Positions 31,300-41,487 of a DNA stretch of 64,000 nt are shown here, one piece after another. The DNA comes from Macrothele yani (taxonomy: Eukaryota; Arthropoda; Arachnida; Araneae; Macrothelidae), in the NCBI GenBank assembly GCA_039090855.1, contig CM077011.1, forward strand, positions 41,001,501 to 41,065,500. The letters run 5' to 3'. Every line of letters starts with the position of its first letter. The stretch's first letter is position 1. The notes under the pieces are model-generated. The model did not search any database, was not told where the DNA came from, and saw nothing but the letters and a program-made list of their open reading frames with translations. Made by a program: the position numbers and the translations under genes.

Positions 31300-32725
31300 A
31301 GAAGATGTGACTTCCAAAGTGGAATATATAGAGCTATGCAAGACAGTAAGAAAAAGTATCACTGAAGACGTAAGGAAATTCAACTGTGAGCTAGTGAGGA
31401 AAGCAATTGAAAACAACCAAAGCCTAAAGATAGCAAAGGGACATCTCAGTAAGGGAAGAAAACAGATTATGGCTCTGAGAAAAGAAGATGGTTCTATAAC
31501 AAGAAATAGAGGTGAAATTTTGACAAGAGTGAAAGATTTCTACTCCAAATTATATGAAAGGGATGATACATGTACTCCAGACATCATGAAAGGTACCAGA
31601 GTTCTTCCAGTCCTCCCAGCAGAAGTTGCACATGCAATCAAGAACATGAAGCGGGGGAAAGCTCCAGGAGAAGATGGAATTACTATAGACATCATACAAG
31701 AAGCAAGTGGAGAAATTGAAACAGTACTCGCCCAAATTTTCACTCGATGCCTTAATGAAGGGAAGATTCCTGAGGATTGGAACAATGCTACAATGATCCT
31801 GCTACATAAAAAAGGTGACATTGAGGATCTCAGGAACTACAGACCTATCAGCCTCCTATCAGTGGTTTATAAAATCTTCACTAAAGTTCTTTCACACCGC
31901 TTGAAGGTAACACTGGACATGGCTCAACCGAGAGAACAAGCTGGATTCAGGAGTGGCTACAGCACAATAGATCATATCCACGTACTGAGAGAACTAATTG
32001 AAAGAGCGAGGGAATATGAACTTCCATTGTGCATGGCTTTTATCGATTATGAAAAAGCCTTTGATTCGGTGAAACCATCAGCAGTTACCACGGCTCTGAA
32101 ATCCTGCGGTATTGAAGATGCATACATTAATATTATTAATAACATCTATGAAAATGCAAGTGCAAAGATTCGGCTGTTTGAAAATACAACACACATAAAA
32201 ATTGGAAAGGGAGTGAGACAAGGTGACACCATATCTCCGAAGCTCTTTAATGCCACATTGGAAAATGTCTTTCAATCACTGAACTGGGAAAACAAAGGGA
32301 TAAAGATTAATGGAGATTATCTAACCCACCTTCGTTTTGCTGATGACATAGTCATTTTTGCAACTACCCCATCAGAGCTGCAGAGTATGATCCAGGAACT
32401 TGCTGACAAGAGTAAAGAAGTGGGATTAAAAATGAACTTTCAGAAGACAAAAGTGATGTTCAATGCTTTTACAAGAAATGAAGATTTATCGATTGATGGA
32501 GAAAAACTGGAGATAACAGATACGTTTGTTTATCTTGGACAGCAGATATCAAGTGAGGGTCACATTGATGAAGAAATTAATCGGCGTACAAAACTTGCCT
32601 GGAGAGCTTTTGGAAGAAACAGCATAATTTTCAAGAGCAATATGCCATTATGTCTTAAAAGAAAAGTGCGTTTGATCAATGCATCCTTCCAGTACTTACG
32701 TATGGTGCAGAGACGTGGACCTTAA
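31286..32725 (+). CDS. RTE ORF, reverse transcriptase half
   Basis: A 479-residue frame, +1 relative to the endonuclease frame. It has the RTE linker (KGHLSKGRKQIMALRKEDGS), GKAPGEDGI (~125-132), the LLHKKGD block, NYRPISLL (184-191), CMAFIDYEKAFDSV with the first catalytic Asp (~253), GVRQGDTISPKLF (309-321), and LRFADDIVIFA with the catalytic Asp pair (353-354). So the RT active site is intact. The end (FQYLRMVQRRGP) is out of frame: the expected CILPVLTYGAETWTLTK is in another frame from about 32,670. The 3' continuation is at 32,670-33,102. Confidence 0.9.
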   Translation: MRTTKEDVTSKVEYIELCKTVRKSITEDVRKFNCELVRKAIENNQSLKIAKGHLSKGRKQIMALRKEDGSITRNRGEILTRVKDFYSKLYERDDTCTPDIMKGTRVLPVLPAEVAHAIKNMKRGKAPGEDGITIDIIQEASGEIETVLAQIFTRCLNEGKIPEDWNNATMILLHKKGDIEDLRNYRPISLLSVVYKIFTKVLSHRLKVTLDMAQPREQAGFRSGYSTIDHIHVLRELIERAREYELPLCMAFIDYEKAFDSVKPSAVTTALKSCGIEDAYINIINNIYENASAKIRLFENTTHIKIGKGVRQGDTISPKLFNATLENVFQSLNWENKGIKINGDYLTHLRFADDIVIFATTPSELQSMIQELADKSKEVGLKMNFQKTKVMFNAFTRNEDLSIDGEKLEITDTFVYLGQQISSEGHIDEEINRRTKLAWRAFGRNSIIFKSNMPLCLKRKVRLINASFQYLRMVQRRGP

Positions 32726-33102
32726 CTAAAAGAGACATACAAAGGCTGCAGACAACTCAAAGAAGCATGGAGAGGTGCATGCTTGGTATAACCAGGAGAG
32801 ATAAGAAGAGGAACTCGTGGATCCGAAAAATGACAAGAGTGGAAGACATCATGATCAGAGTTAAATCCCTGAAATGGCAATGGGCTGGACATACTGCCAG
32901 AAGGACAGACCATAGATGGACAGCCGAAATTTTAGATTGGATTCCAAGGGACAGGAAAAGACCCAGAAAAAGACCACATGGGAGATGGGTGGATGAAATT
33001 CGTAAATATGCGGGAGTGACATGGAGGAGACTGGCACAAGACAGACCGTTGTGGAGAAAACTTGGGGAGACCTTCGTCCAGCAGTGGATTGATAATGGTT
33101 GA
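32670..33102 (+). pseudogene. RTE ORF C-terminal tail (out of frame)
   Basis: Encodes CILPVLTYGAETWTLTKRDI, RSMERCMLGITRRDKKRN, DIMIRVKSLKWQWAGHTARR, DRPLWRKLGETFVQQWIDNG and stop. This is the conserved C-terminal region of RTE proteins ('AGHxAR...RW...'). A small indel before 32,670 puts it out of frame with the RT. Its end sits ~20 bp before the (GAT)n tail. Confidence 0.87.
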
Positions 33103-33132
33103 CAATGATGATGATGATGATGATTAGCATAT

Positions 33133-34150
33133 ACCAAAACAAAATTAACGTCACATCCCAATATTAACTCGACGGAGAAAGCACAATCAAATTGTGACTG
33201 TTTGTGTAGCCTTTCCCAATTACTTCTGAGTTCGGACTTCCCGTGTCACATTAAATGGACCGAATACAACTCGAAGTCATGGCTCGCAGTCGCAGTAATG
33301 CTCGAATTGCCACCAGGTAATCTTCAGCAATGTGAACGACATCCTCATCTTTCATCGTGCACACACAATCGCCTTCAGCGTTTGAATGTGAGTAATCAAT
33401 GTCCCCTGAAAAAGAAATGTCAGTTTTAAGTTAACCAATACTATTGATACTGGAGAACATATACTGAAGTAATAAATCCACTCGGCATACTTTTTGATCA
33501 CACCTTGTACTAAGCTTTCGGTTAGTTATAATTTAATAAATATTTTCATGTTGGTGGATTCGCGGGTCTAAACCTGTTTTATGGTCTAAGACATGTTGCC
33601 TGTTTCTCATTAATTTCGAAGTGATGGTTTCAAAAATGATGTTAACATTTCTCCATACAATGTTAAAACAATCTACTTAAAAATGAGAACCTGAACCTAC
33701 TCGTTTCTTTAAGTACAATTGTATCGTAACCGAATACATGACATGCTCAAATATAAGTAACCATACGCAGTTACAAACAACTGCGTCGATAAATATAAAG
33801 ATAATCTCGTATTTCTTCATTTTAGATATTATAGATTTCAAGAGAAAATATTTAATTAATGTATAAAATGACAGGTATACATTAATAATTAGCTCAACAA
33901 AGTCACTGATCACAAGTAATTTAATTATGCATAAAGTATCTTCGTGTACGTTTTTACATTAACTATATTTGTGTCAATCTCATAAATAATATATTGTCGC
34001 TTCATCACTATATTTGTCATCAAATTGTACGGTCCATTTGCCCAGCATGTGAAAACGAGTATATCTATTACTCCAGATGTGCCATCAAATAATATACTTC
34101 CAGTTGATTCTATGAATAAATGAGTGTCTATGGAGTACACTGATTCCAAA
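33133..34150. other. No feature recognised
   Basis: AT-rich, about 1 kb. No motif-bearing frame, tandem array or tRNA-like box on either strand. Confidence 0.5.
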
Positions 34151-34154
34151 TTTG

Positions 34155-34425
34155 AAATCGAGCCGCGGATGGCTTAGTGGTTAGAGATTGAGACTACTGA
34201 TGGAGGGACCGCAGGTTCAAACCTAGCCTAGGCTCAAACCTAGCCTAAACTTAAACTTAGGGGCTCTTCGTGGTGGTGTGAATTTCTAACAATCGCTGAA
34301 TATCCGCCGTGCATCGGACGAGCATGGTAAGTAACGGCCCCAGGGTAGGAATCCCCCGGTTAAAGTTCTTAAGCCCCCCCCTAATTTCTGTCTGCCTTCT
34401 ATGTGAAAAATCGTACGCATCTACG
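34155..34425 (+). mobile_element. tRNA-like SINE (third family)
   Basis: GCCGCGGATGGCTTAGTGGT (box A region) and GCAGGTTCAAACCTAG (box B region) are ~45 bp apart. Downstream is a direct repeat (CTCAAACCTAGCCTA twice) and a non-tRNA body. The element differs in sequence from SINE-1. 3' end not defined. Confidence 0.6.
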
Positions 34426-34489
34426 ATGCCGCCATCTATTGTTCTCTCCCTCACTTACACACTATCCTGCCCGAATAGCTAGATTTGCT

Positions 34490-35625
34490 ATAACTTCCTT
34501 CAGTTTCTGTGTCCTGCCAGAAAGGGCACAGAAACTGAACGAAGTTAGAGAATTTGAACGAGGCATGGTAGTGGGAGCCAGACGGATGGGACATTCAATT
34601 TTAGAGGTTGTCTAAACATTCATACAACAGCAAGAGGTTGTTCGAACGTTCAACATTCCTCGATCCACGGGGTCACGTGTGTACCGAGAATAACTCATGG
34701 AAGGAATTACCACACACCGTGGACAGCGCAATGGCCTTCCACAAGTGCTGAATGACCGTGACCAGTGGAGTCTGACCAGGATTTTCCATGATAACAGACA
34801 AGCGACACTGGCTCAAATAACATCCACATTCAATGCAGGAGATACCAGAGATATATACATCAAGTCAGTGCATCGCAATTTAGCGTCCATGGGGTATGGG
34901 AGTAGAAGACCTACCAAAGTGCCTCTGTTAACGCCACGACATCGGGCACAGCGCCTCTCCTACGCTCGTGAACACGGTAATTGGACCCTGGAAGACTGGC
35001 AACATGTGGCGTGGCCTGATGAGTCAAGCTAACAGTTGTTAGGAGCTGATAGTAGGGTTCAGGTGTGGCGCAGAGTCCATGACAATGGACCCAAGCTGCC
35101 AACTAGGCACTGTGCAAGCTGGTAGTGGTTTCATACATGTGTAGGGTATCTTTACGTGGCAAAGTTTGGGTCCTCTGGTCCTCGTAAACACGTCATTAAC
35201 CGGTAATCGGTTTGTTACCCTGCTGGGTGACCATTTTCAGCCCTTCATGGACTTCATGTACCCCAACAACGATGGAACTTTCCAGGCGAACAATGCACTA
35301 TGTCATAGGGGTCCAAGTTGTCCAAAATTGGTTCGAGAAGCACTCTTTATATTTTCGACAGATGGTGTGGCTACCATGTTCCCCCGACATGAACCCAACA
35401 GAGCACTTATGGGACGTGGTGGAAAGATCCATTTGCACCCAAGATCCTGCACCTACAAATACCAGGGAAGTGTTGGCAGCTGCACAGACGACATTGCTCA
35501 ACAGCTCTCCAGAAGTCTTCCGTCCGCTTGTGGAATCGATGCCACGTCGAGTTGCTGCCCTTCGCGGTGCTAGAGGACATACTATACGATACTAGGTATG
35601 TATCCCATGACTTTTGAAAAAAGTA
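34490..35625 (+). mobile_element. Tc1-like element remnant
   Basis: Transposase relics on the + strand and a decayed 3' end CCCATGACTTTTG at about 35609-35621. That matches the family TIR (…CATGACTTTTGGCACTTCA) of the 6.7-8.6 kb copy. The 5' TIR is not found. Abuts a mariner in reverse orientation. Confidence 0.75.
34540..35595 (+). pseudogene. Tc1 transposase, several frameshifts
   Basis: Order: VREFERGMVVGARRMGHSIL, a stop and a partial local duplication (VVRTFNIPRS), ITTHRGQRNGLPQVLNDRDQ, ITSTFNAGDTRD, WTLEDWQHVAWPDESS (first Asp kept), GPLVLVNTSLTGNRFVTLLG, a frame change, VVQNWFEKHSLYF, CSPDMNPTEHLWDVVE (Glu kept), PLVESMPRRVAALRGARGHT. Complete in outline, dead in detail. Confidence 0.85.
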
Positions 35626-36690
35626 CAAGACCTACAGATCTGAAACTTAATCGCTTTCCAAGTAGTCCCCCATCTGATGCCACACTCTTAGCCCAGCGCT
35701 GTTTCCACTGCTCGAAGTATTTTTGGAAGTCATCTTCTGAAATATAGAACAGCTGCTTCTTCGCATTTTGTTGTATCACCTCAATATCTTGAAATATTTT
35801 TTCTTTCAAGTGGTAGTTGGTTTTGGGGAAGAGAAAAAAAGTCGCCGAGAGACAGGTCTGGCAAATAATGTGGCTGTCGGATCGGTGCAATGAGGTGTTT
35901 ATCAAGAAACTGCTGAACAAGTTGCGATGCATATGCAGGCGTGTGGTCATGGTGGAGTGCCCACTCTCATGAAATGCCGGCCCTCAGCGACGAACTAGTC
36001 CCTCAAATGCAGCAAACCTTGTATTCCTTGTTGATTGTCTGGCCTAATGGAGAGTATTCATGATTCACAATTACATCATGATTGATAAAAAAACAGTCAG
36101 CATCGTTTTCACCTTGCTATGGTTCTTTTGTGCTTTTTGGAGTCTGAGAGAGTTTGAGGTCTTCCACTGCAAAGACTGGGCCTTAGGTTTGGTGTCATAT
36201 CCATAAACCCACGATTCACCACGAGTTATGGTACCTTTTATAAAGTTTTCGTTGTTTCCGACGCATTCAAGCAAGCCATTAGCAGCTGAAACACGGGCTT
36301 GTTTTACCTAGCTGAGAACAATTTTTACACAAATTTGGTTGAGATTCGTTTCATACCTAAATCGCCCGTAAGAATCGACTGAAGTGAACCGATACTAATG
36401 TTGAAGTCTTCAGGTAATTCACGAATAGGTATTTGGCGATTTTTTCGCATAGAATTGCGCACAAGTTCGACATTATTTTCACTTTCGCTGGTTGCGTGCC
36501 TCCCAGAATTCTCATCACCCTCAGCACTTTCACGATCATCTTTATAACATTTATACATCTCATAAACTTCTGCACGACAAGCGCAATCCTCCCCATAGAC
36601 TTTATGTAGCTTAAAGTGTGTATTTTTGCAAGTTTCGCCAAGTTTTTGACAAAATTCGTTGTTCAGTTTTTTCCGACATGACAAATGCTA
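35600..36690 (-). pseudogene. Mariner transposase (SETMAR-like group), frameshifted
   Basis: Reverse strand from 36,690: KLNNEFCQKLGETCKNTHFK and YEMYKCYKDDRESAEGDENS (first HTH), ENNVELVRNSMRKNRQIPIR, ELPEDFNISIGSLQSILTGD, LGMKRISTKFV (second HTH). Then ITRGESWVYGYDTKP, where the usual TGDESW has lost its catalytic Asp. After that come VKTMLTVF, a decayed middle, FFLFPKTNYHLKEKIFQDIE and FQKYFEQWKQRWAKSVASDG. Gene order is complete; function is lost by frame breaks and the missing Asp. Confidence 0.86.
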
Positions 36691-36841
36691 TGAACAACTT
36701 CACACACGTAAAAACATAGAACTATTGTAAAACAACGGATAATTAGGAGAGAAGTGACTAACGGCACATGCATAGTAGGCTCCAAAGTCAACCTGGGTCG
36801 AACCGCTTCCTGCTGTACTGCGCGATTCTGAATTTATGCAA

Positions 36842-37058
36842 GTCGCCCCCGGTGGCGCAGTGGTCTAAGCGATGGCCTCTGATCATTCGTCCGAAAGGGG
36901 TCCGGGTTCAAGTCCCGGTGAGGCATGGATGTTGTGTTTGTTTTACGGCACTGGCTCTCTCCCTTCTCTGGAACCAGTGACCCTAAATAAGGGACGGCTG
37001 ACTGCTTATATCCCATTCAGTTGCTCACGGTAGTCGTTAAACCTCCAATAAAAAAAAC
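36842..37058 (+). mobile_element. SINE-1 copy, forward
   Basis: Head GTCGCCCCCGGTGGCGCAGT (box A), GGGTTCAAGTCCCGGTGAGG (box B), internal TGGATGTTGTGTTTG, GGAACCAGTGACCCTAAATA, and tail GTCGTTAAACCTCC then A-rich. Duplication TTATGCAA (36834-36841 and 37059-37066). Confidence 0.93.
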
Positions 37059-37066
37059 TTATGCAA

Positions 37067-37605
37067 CCAGTCTGGATACTTCTTTATCACACTTGGTAGA
37101 TCTCATTTACGTCGTGGTAAATAAGCTCTTTGAAGACTGCAAATTATAAATATCTTCTACGAAATTCCTTTTGCTGGATATTTCTGCGAACTTCATGTTT
37201 TGAATAAGCTGTGGGTGGTTGTATTTTGTAAATGTGGAGTACACGTAATGTCCTGTGATAAAATTGCTAGAGTGCATATTTCTAACCCCGCAACCATTTA
37301 CATAGGGAGCTTTTCTTTCAATTCTGATTTCAGTACTTCCAGCAACTTAAACTATACGATTAAAAGTATCCTGACACCCCTTTCGGGTAGTGGATTTGCC
37401 CATATACATGACAAGCGTGACCCATACAGATATGAAAAGATGGATGTGGCCTGGTAAACATCACTAACAATCATGAACAGTAGACTGGGCAGTACGGAAC
37501 ACCTCAGTAACTTCCAATGTAGCATAGTAATCACATGCCATCTTAGCCACAAATGTGTTCTGGAAACTTGTGCCCTGTTGCAGTTGCCTCAGTCGACTTC
37601 AAGTG
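37067..37605. other. No feature recognised
   Basis: No motif-bearing frame or repeat seen between the SINE and the mariner 5' end. Confidence 0.5.
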
Positions 37606-37611
37606 ATGTTA

Positions 37612-37850
37612 CAGAGGGTTAGTCAAAAGTTTTCCCATATTTGCATAAACGCATGTGCTGCGATTGGTAAGTCACGTGTTTAAACTCGTTCCAGTTGCGC
37701 ACTGCAGTAAGTCGAAAGGGATATAAAGTGGTAGTCGTTGCTGAAAACAGCATTGCATATCGTCGTTCTGTTTGTGTTTGGGACGCCTAAAAGATGAACA
37801 GCCACAACCGGCTAATTAGGGAACTTTTTTAACCAAGTGGTGAAGCTCGT
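37612..37850 (+). mobile_element. Mariner 5' end, same family as 8954-10130
   Basis: Shares with the reverse complement of about 9895-10130 the blocks CATATTTGCATAAACGCATG, CACGTGTTTAAACT, GGGATATAAAGT and CACAACCGGCTAATTA. Only the 5' TIR, UTR and first codons remain. Joined to an unrelated Tc1. Confidence 0.85.
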
Positions 37851-37859
37851 GCTGCTACA

Positions 37860-38760
37860 AATTTGCCTGCCCTAGGTTGCAACACTCCCCATCGAGTTCC
37901 AAACATTTATCTGGGAGTAAAGCCAGTACAGTAACGATTCGTCTAGAGTTAAAGAAATGAGTTTCCATGACCGAGCAGATGCACACCAGCCTAGCATCAG
38001 TAAGATCAACGACATGCGTCAGTTGGAGTGGTGTAAAGTTGGAGTGGTGTAAAGTTGGAGTGGTGCCACGTGAGCGCTAACTTCTCGAATGTGTTGTGCC
38101 TGGGAAGTTTATTGGATTAGGCATCATGTTCTGAGGCCGATTTTCATGGTTTGGGCTGGGCTCTCTGTTTTCAGTGACTTGGAATATTCACTTTGCTGCC
38201 TGGAATAATATTCTTAACAATTCTGTGATACCAACATCATGACAGTTGTTTGTTTAAGGTTCTATCCTTTGTCAACAGCACAATGCCCTCTTCCACAAAG
38301 CAAGGTCCGTGCTGGAATGGTTTGGTGAGATGTGTGTGGAAGAACTTGACTGACCTGCACAAAGCATCGATCTCAACCGTATAGAACATTTTTGGTATGA
38401 ATTAAAACGCCGAGGGCAAGTCATGCTAAACCTCCCAACATCGATAACTGACATGACTAATGCTCTTGTGGTAGAACGGAAGGCAATACCCGCAGCAACG
38501 TACCAAAATCTTACGGAACGCTTTCTTAGCTGAGTGGAGGATGTGATAACCGCATCGATCTCAACCCTATAGAACATTTTTGGCATGAATTTAAACGCCG
38601 AGGGCAAGCCAAGCTAAACCTCCCAACATCGATAACTGACATGACTAATGCTCTTGTGGTAGAACGGAAGGCAATACCCGCAGCAACATACCAAAATCTT
38701 ACGGAACGCTTTCTTAGCCGAGTGGAGGATGTGATAACCGCAAAAAGCGGGGTGACTTGG
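37860..38760 (+). pseudogene. Tc1 transposase remnant with tandem-duplicated C-terminus
   Basis: Relics: a mangled N-terminus; FQQHNALFHKARSVLEWFGE (second Asp replaced by His); IDLNRIEHFWYELKRRGQVM (Glu kept); LPTSITDMTNALVVERKAIP; AATYQNLTERFLS. The segment from CATCGATCTCAACC to GGATGTGATAACCGCA occurs twice in tandem (about 38371-38554 and 38555-38740). Near 38028-38060, GTAAAGTTGGAGTGGT is triplicated. No TIR was identified. Confidence 0.75.
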
Positions 38761-39029
38761 TGTAAATTCCTTTCCTGTTGTAGGGAGTTTGTAGATAGGC
38801 AAGTCTTTGGATACTCTTGATCAGATAGTGTATCTTTTTTAAACACCGCCACCGTTTTAGTGTTGCTAAACATATCTGAAAAAGCTGTTCGAACATCTGC
38901 CTTTCAATACTTTTCATACCAACAGTAAAGAAATTTCCTAGTTCTTGAATATCATGTCTACGTTTCGGAAAATACTACCAAATCAACCAAAACGCTTCTG
39001 GAGGCTGCGCAGAAAAGAGAAATTGGGCT

Positions 39030-39245
39030 ACTTTTTGTCCCGGGTTTAACGACCACGATCAGCAACCTTTCGAGCTATATGCAGTCGCACTTCCAAACTT
39101 TAGGGCCACTTCTTTCAAGGAAGAGAGAGAGTCAGCGCCATTAGACCAACACATCACCCATGCCACACCCAGCACTCGGACCCTGGCCCACATCGAAGGA
39201 ACAACTAGAAGGCAGTTCATCAAACCACTTAGCTACTAGGTTGGT
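39030..39245 (-). mobile_element. SINE-1 copy, old and degenerate
   Basis: Reverse orientation: GGTTTAACGACCACGATCAG at the tail side, TTTAGGGCCACT, AGAGAGAGTCAGCGCCATTA, CACCCATGCC, and a decayed head. No clear duplication. Older than the other copies. Confidence 0.75.
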
Positions 39246-39478
39246 ACAAATGAAGGAACTTCGACACCGCCACTCAGCTGGAACTTCGATACAGAATCAT
39301 TCCATAGGAACTTCAAAAAGCAAACACTCTGTAGGGTTCAACAGGAACTTTGCATACCCACTCAATATGAACTTCGATACACAAACATCCAGTAGGACTC
39401 AGTAGGAACACTTTGACCCAGACACTCAGCAAGAACTTCAAACACTAGCATGCGATAGGACTGTGTAGAAACTTCGAC
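39245..39478 (+). repeat. Minisatellite of the GGAACTTCGATACACA family, left part
   Basis: Degenerate units containing GGAACTTCGACACAG / ACACTCAGTAGGA. The family resumes at 41,488-42,014 and 42,254-42,590. It has been split by the palindrome and Tc1 at 39.48-41.49 kb and by SINEs. Confidence 0.82.
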
Positions 39479-40604
39479 AAATGTTAGTATTCTATTAATA
39501 GATATAAGGCAGGCCAAGACTCATAGCATGATGCGTAGGATTACAGCTGGTAAAAAACAAACCTTTCAATCTGGGCTCCATTGTTTATTATGCCTATATA
39601 TACACTAAAGTGTCAGAAAAACTGGTACAGACGAGCTGATACAAAATACACAATGCAACGTCACATATGCGCGAACTCGATTGCGTCCGCCAGTGCGTAT
39701 ATAAAGCGTTAGACATACTTACCACCCGTCAGAGCTGTTTTGGGCATAAGAATGACAAGTAATAACGATTTAAGCGATTTTCAACGCGGTGTCATAGTTG
39801 GAGCTCGTGAGATGGGCCATAGTATTTCGGAGGTAGAAACGAATTTCGGATGTTCACGAACGACCATTGCAAGGGTGTACCGTGACTACAAGAATTCCGG
39901 CAAAACCTCCTACCTACGATACCAGTGTTGCCGTAAAAAGACATTGGGTGAACGTGACCATCGTCGGCTGCCAAGAATCGTTTCACGCGATAGGCGTGCA
40001 ACACTCTCGCAGGTATCATCGGAATTCAATGCTGGAGCCTCAACAAGCATCAGGGTCCGGACTGTGCAACGTACCCTGCGCGATATGGGTTTTAGAAACC
40101 AACGCCCAACTCGAGTCATCTTGATGGGTGCACGACACAGTGTTATGCGCCTCGCTTGAGCACGGCAAACACCGCCACTGGACACTTGCTGACTGGAAAT
40201 AAGTAGCCTGGTCTGACGAGTCGCGTTTCCTACTGTATCGGGCAGATGTAAGAATTCGGGTGTGGCGCAAACCCCATGAAGCCATGGATCCCGCCTGTCA
40301 ACAGGGAACTGTACCGGCTCGTGGGCGGTCCGTAATGGTATGGAGTGTGTTTATCTGGACTTCACTGCGACCCCTGGTACGTCTAAAAATATCTGTGAGC
40401 GTCCAACGCTAGGTGCGCATCCTTTTTGAAGAGGTACACCCGTGCATGTCCTGCATTCATGCTGATGGGTTGGGCCTGTTTCAATAGGACAATGCACCAC
40501 CTCACAAGTGTCGGGACGCCACATTATGGTTAGAGTAGCTTTCATCTGAGTTTGGGGTGTTTCTATTACCACCTAAGTCTCCAGATCTGAACGTGATAAC
40601 ACAC

Positions 40605-40965
40605 TCATATGGAAGTAGACATTCGTCATACATAACACGATATGCAACTTGCTCATTAACCACCTTTGACGAAATGATGAAGATCACTTCTACATTTAAT
40701 CAAATTAAAAACGGTATTTACAAGTTAAAACATATGATAGATTAAAACACTAGATCTTTCGATCACACTAGTGATCTTCATCAGGTAACTCACCTGGGGG
40801 TACTTTTGTAAATACCGTTTTTAATTTGATTAAATGTAGAAGTGATCTTCATCATTTCGTCAAAGGTGGTTAATGAGCAGGTTGCATATCGTGTTATGTA
40901 TGACGAATGTCTACTTCCATATGAGTATCACTTGTAACACGAAGTTCGTCTACAGTCTGTTGGAC
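40605..40965 (-). mobile_element. 361-bp palindromic insertion with hammerhead-like loop, 13-bp duplication
   Basis: Exact 13-bp duplication CGTGATAACACAC (40592-40604 and 40966-40978) inside a Tc1 transposase. Two ~118-bp arms are near-perfect inverted copies (40605-40722 and 40809-40926). The ~86-bp loop carries a hammerhead-like core on the reverse strand. About 39 bp lie outside the right arm. No coding capacity. Duplication length and motif match the PLE at 12.5-13.4 kb. Confidence 0.82.
40745..40800 (-). ncRNA. Hammerhead-like core in the palindrome loop
   Basis: Reverse strand: CTGATGA (40784-40778), one extra A, stem II GATCAC / GTGATC with loop TAGT, GAAA (40760-40757), then GATC. 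The same extra A occurs in the PLE copy at 13,252. Stem I is weak locally, but the long arms could replace it. Not proven active. Confidence 0.5.
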
Positions 40966-41273
40966 CGTGATAACACACATTTGGGATGCCATGCGACAGG
41001 AATCCGAGACCTCGGAATACACTCGAATTGTGGTACGCTCTGCAGGAAGTGTGGTGTGCATTGCCTACAGCACATTTACAGAAGCTATTGGAGTTCATTC
41101 TCTGTCATATTTCTGCAGTCCTGCGCTTCCGTGGGGCGGGGGGAGGTACCAAATATTAGACTGGTGTACCAGTTTTTCTGGCATTTCATTGTATACATAA
41201 GTCAGCAACTGTGCAGATTCTCAGAAGCGGTTCATATATGCAAGCTAATAAGATGAAGCTTCAAAAAGCATGA

Positions 41274-41310
41274 AATCTTTCTGGTCCACTCTGGATCCAT
41301 CGTCAGATGA
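41274..41310 (-). ncRNA. Degenerate hammerhead-like core in the second palindrome loop
   Basis: Reverse strand: CTGACGA (41306-41300; one change from consensus), stem TGG(A)TCC / GGACCA with loop AGAGT, GAAA (41281-41278), then GATTTC. It lies in the loop of the inverted arms, as in the neighbour at 40.8 kb. Confidence 0.4.
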
Positions 41311-41487
41311 ATATAATACCGATATGGAGAGAATCCTGCACAGTTGGTGACTTGTGTATATATAGGAATAATAAATAATGGAACCCAGATTGAAGGTCTG
41401 TTTCTCACCAGCTGTAATCCGGTACATCGTGCTATACGTCTTGGCCGCCCTAATATCGATTAATAACTTCGACACAGCCACGCATAG

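Larger units (their letters stand above)
29936..33122 (+). mobile_element. Full-length RTE-type LINE (3.19 kb)
   Basis: Flanked by a 10-bp duplication ATTAGCATAT (29926-29935 and 33123-33132). GC-richer 5' UTR (29936-30144), endonuclease plus RT coding region broken by two frameshifts, and a 3' end in (GATGAT)n. An RTE usually has one main ORF with an APE endonuclease followed by RT and a short microsatellite tail, as here. Its 3' end is the same family as the fragments in both foldback arms. Confidence 0.93.
39740..41170 (+). pseudogene. Tc1 transposase with stops and an insertion
   Basis: N-terminal 139 residues are open: DLSDFQRGVIVGAREMGHSI, VETNFGCSRTTIARVYRDYK, ERDHRRLPRIVSRDRRATLS, VRTVQRTLRDMGFRNQRPTR. 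A TGA at 40157-40159 replaces Trp in RLAWAR. Then VAWSDESRFLLYRADVRIRV (first Asp kept), a second-Asp region with a stop (FQ-stop-DNAPPHK), KSPDLNVI, the 361-bp insert, and THIWDAMRQ. Related to the copy at 56.1-57.3 kb. Confidence 0.86.
39603..41191 (+). mobile_element. Tc1-like element, complete ends, hit by a 361-bp insertion
   Basis: TIRs: left TGTCAGAAAAACTGGTAC, right reverse complement TGCCAGAAAAACTGGTAC. TA at 39601-39602 and 41192-41193. Without the insertion and its duplication it is ~1215 bp, a normal Tc1 size. Confidence 0.9.
39480..41486 (-). mobile_element. Palindromic element with hammerhead-like loop, split by a Tc1
   Basis: Arms: 39487-39602 continued at 41192-41225, and 41325-41465 inverted. 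Shared: CTTGGC, ATTACAGCTGGT, CTGGGCTCCATTGTTTATTA-like and CAACTGTGCAG. Loop ~100 bp at about 41226-41325. A possible short duplication AACTTCGACA flanks it (39471-39480 and 41466-41475), but this also belongs to the host minisatellite. The Tc1 at 39603-41191 is inside the left arm. The layout matches the 361-bp element at 40605-40965. Confidence 0.65.
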
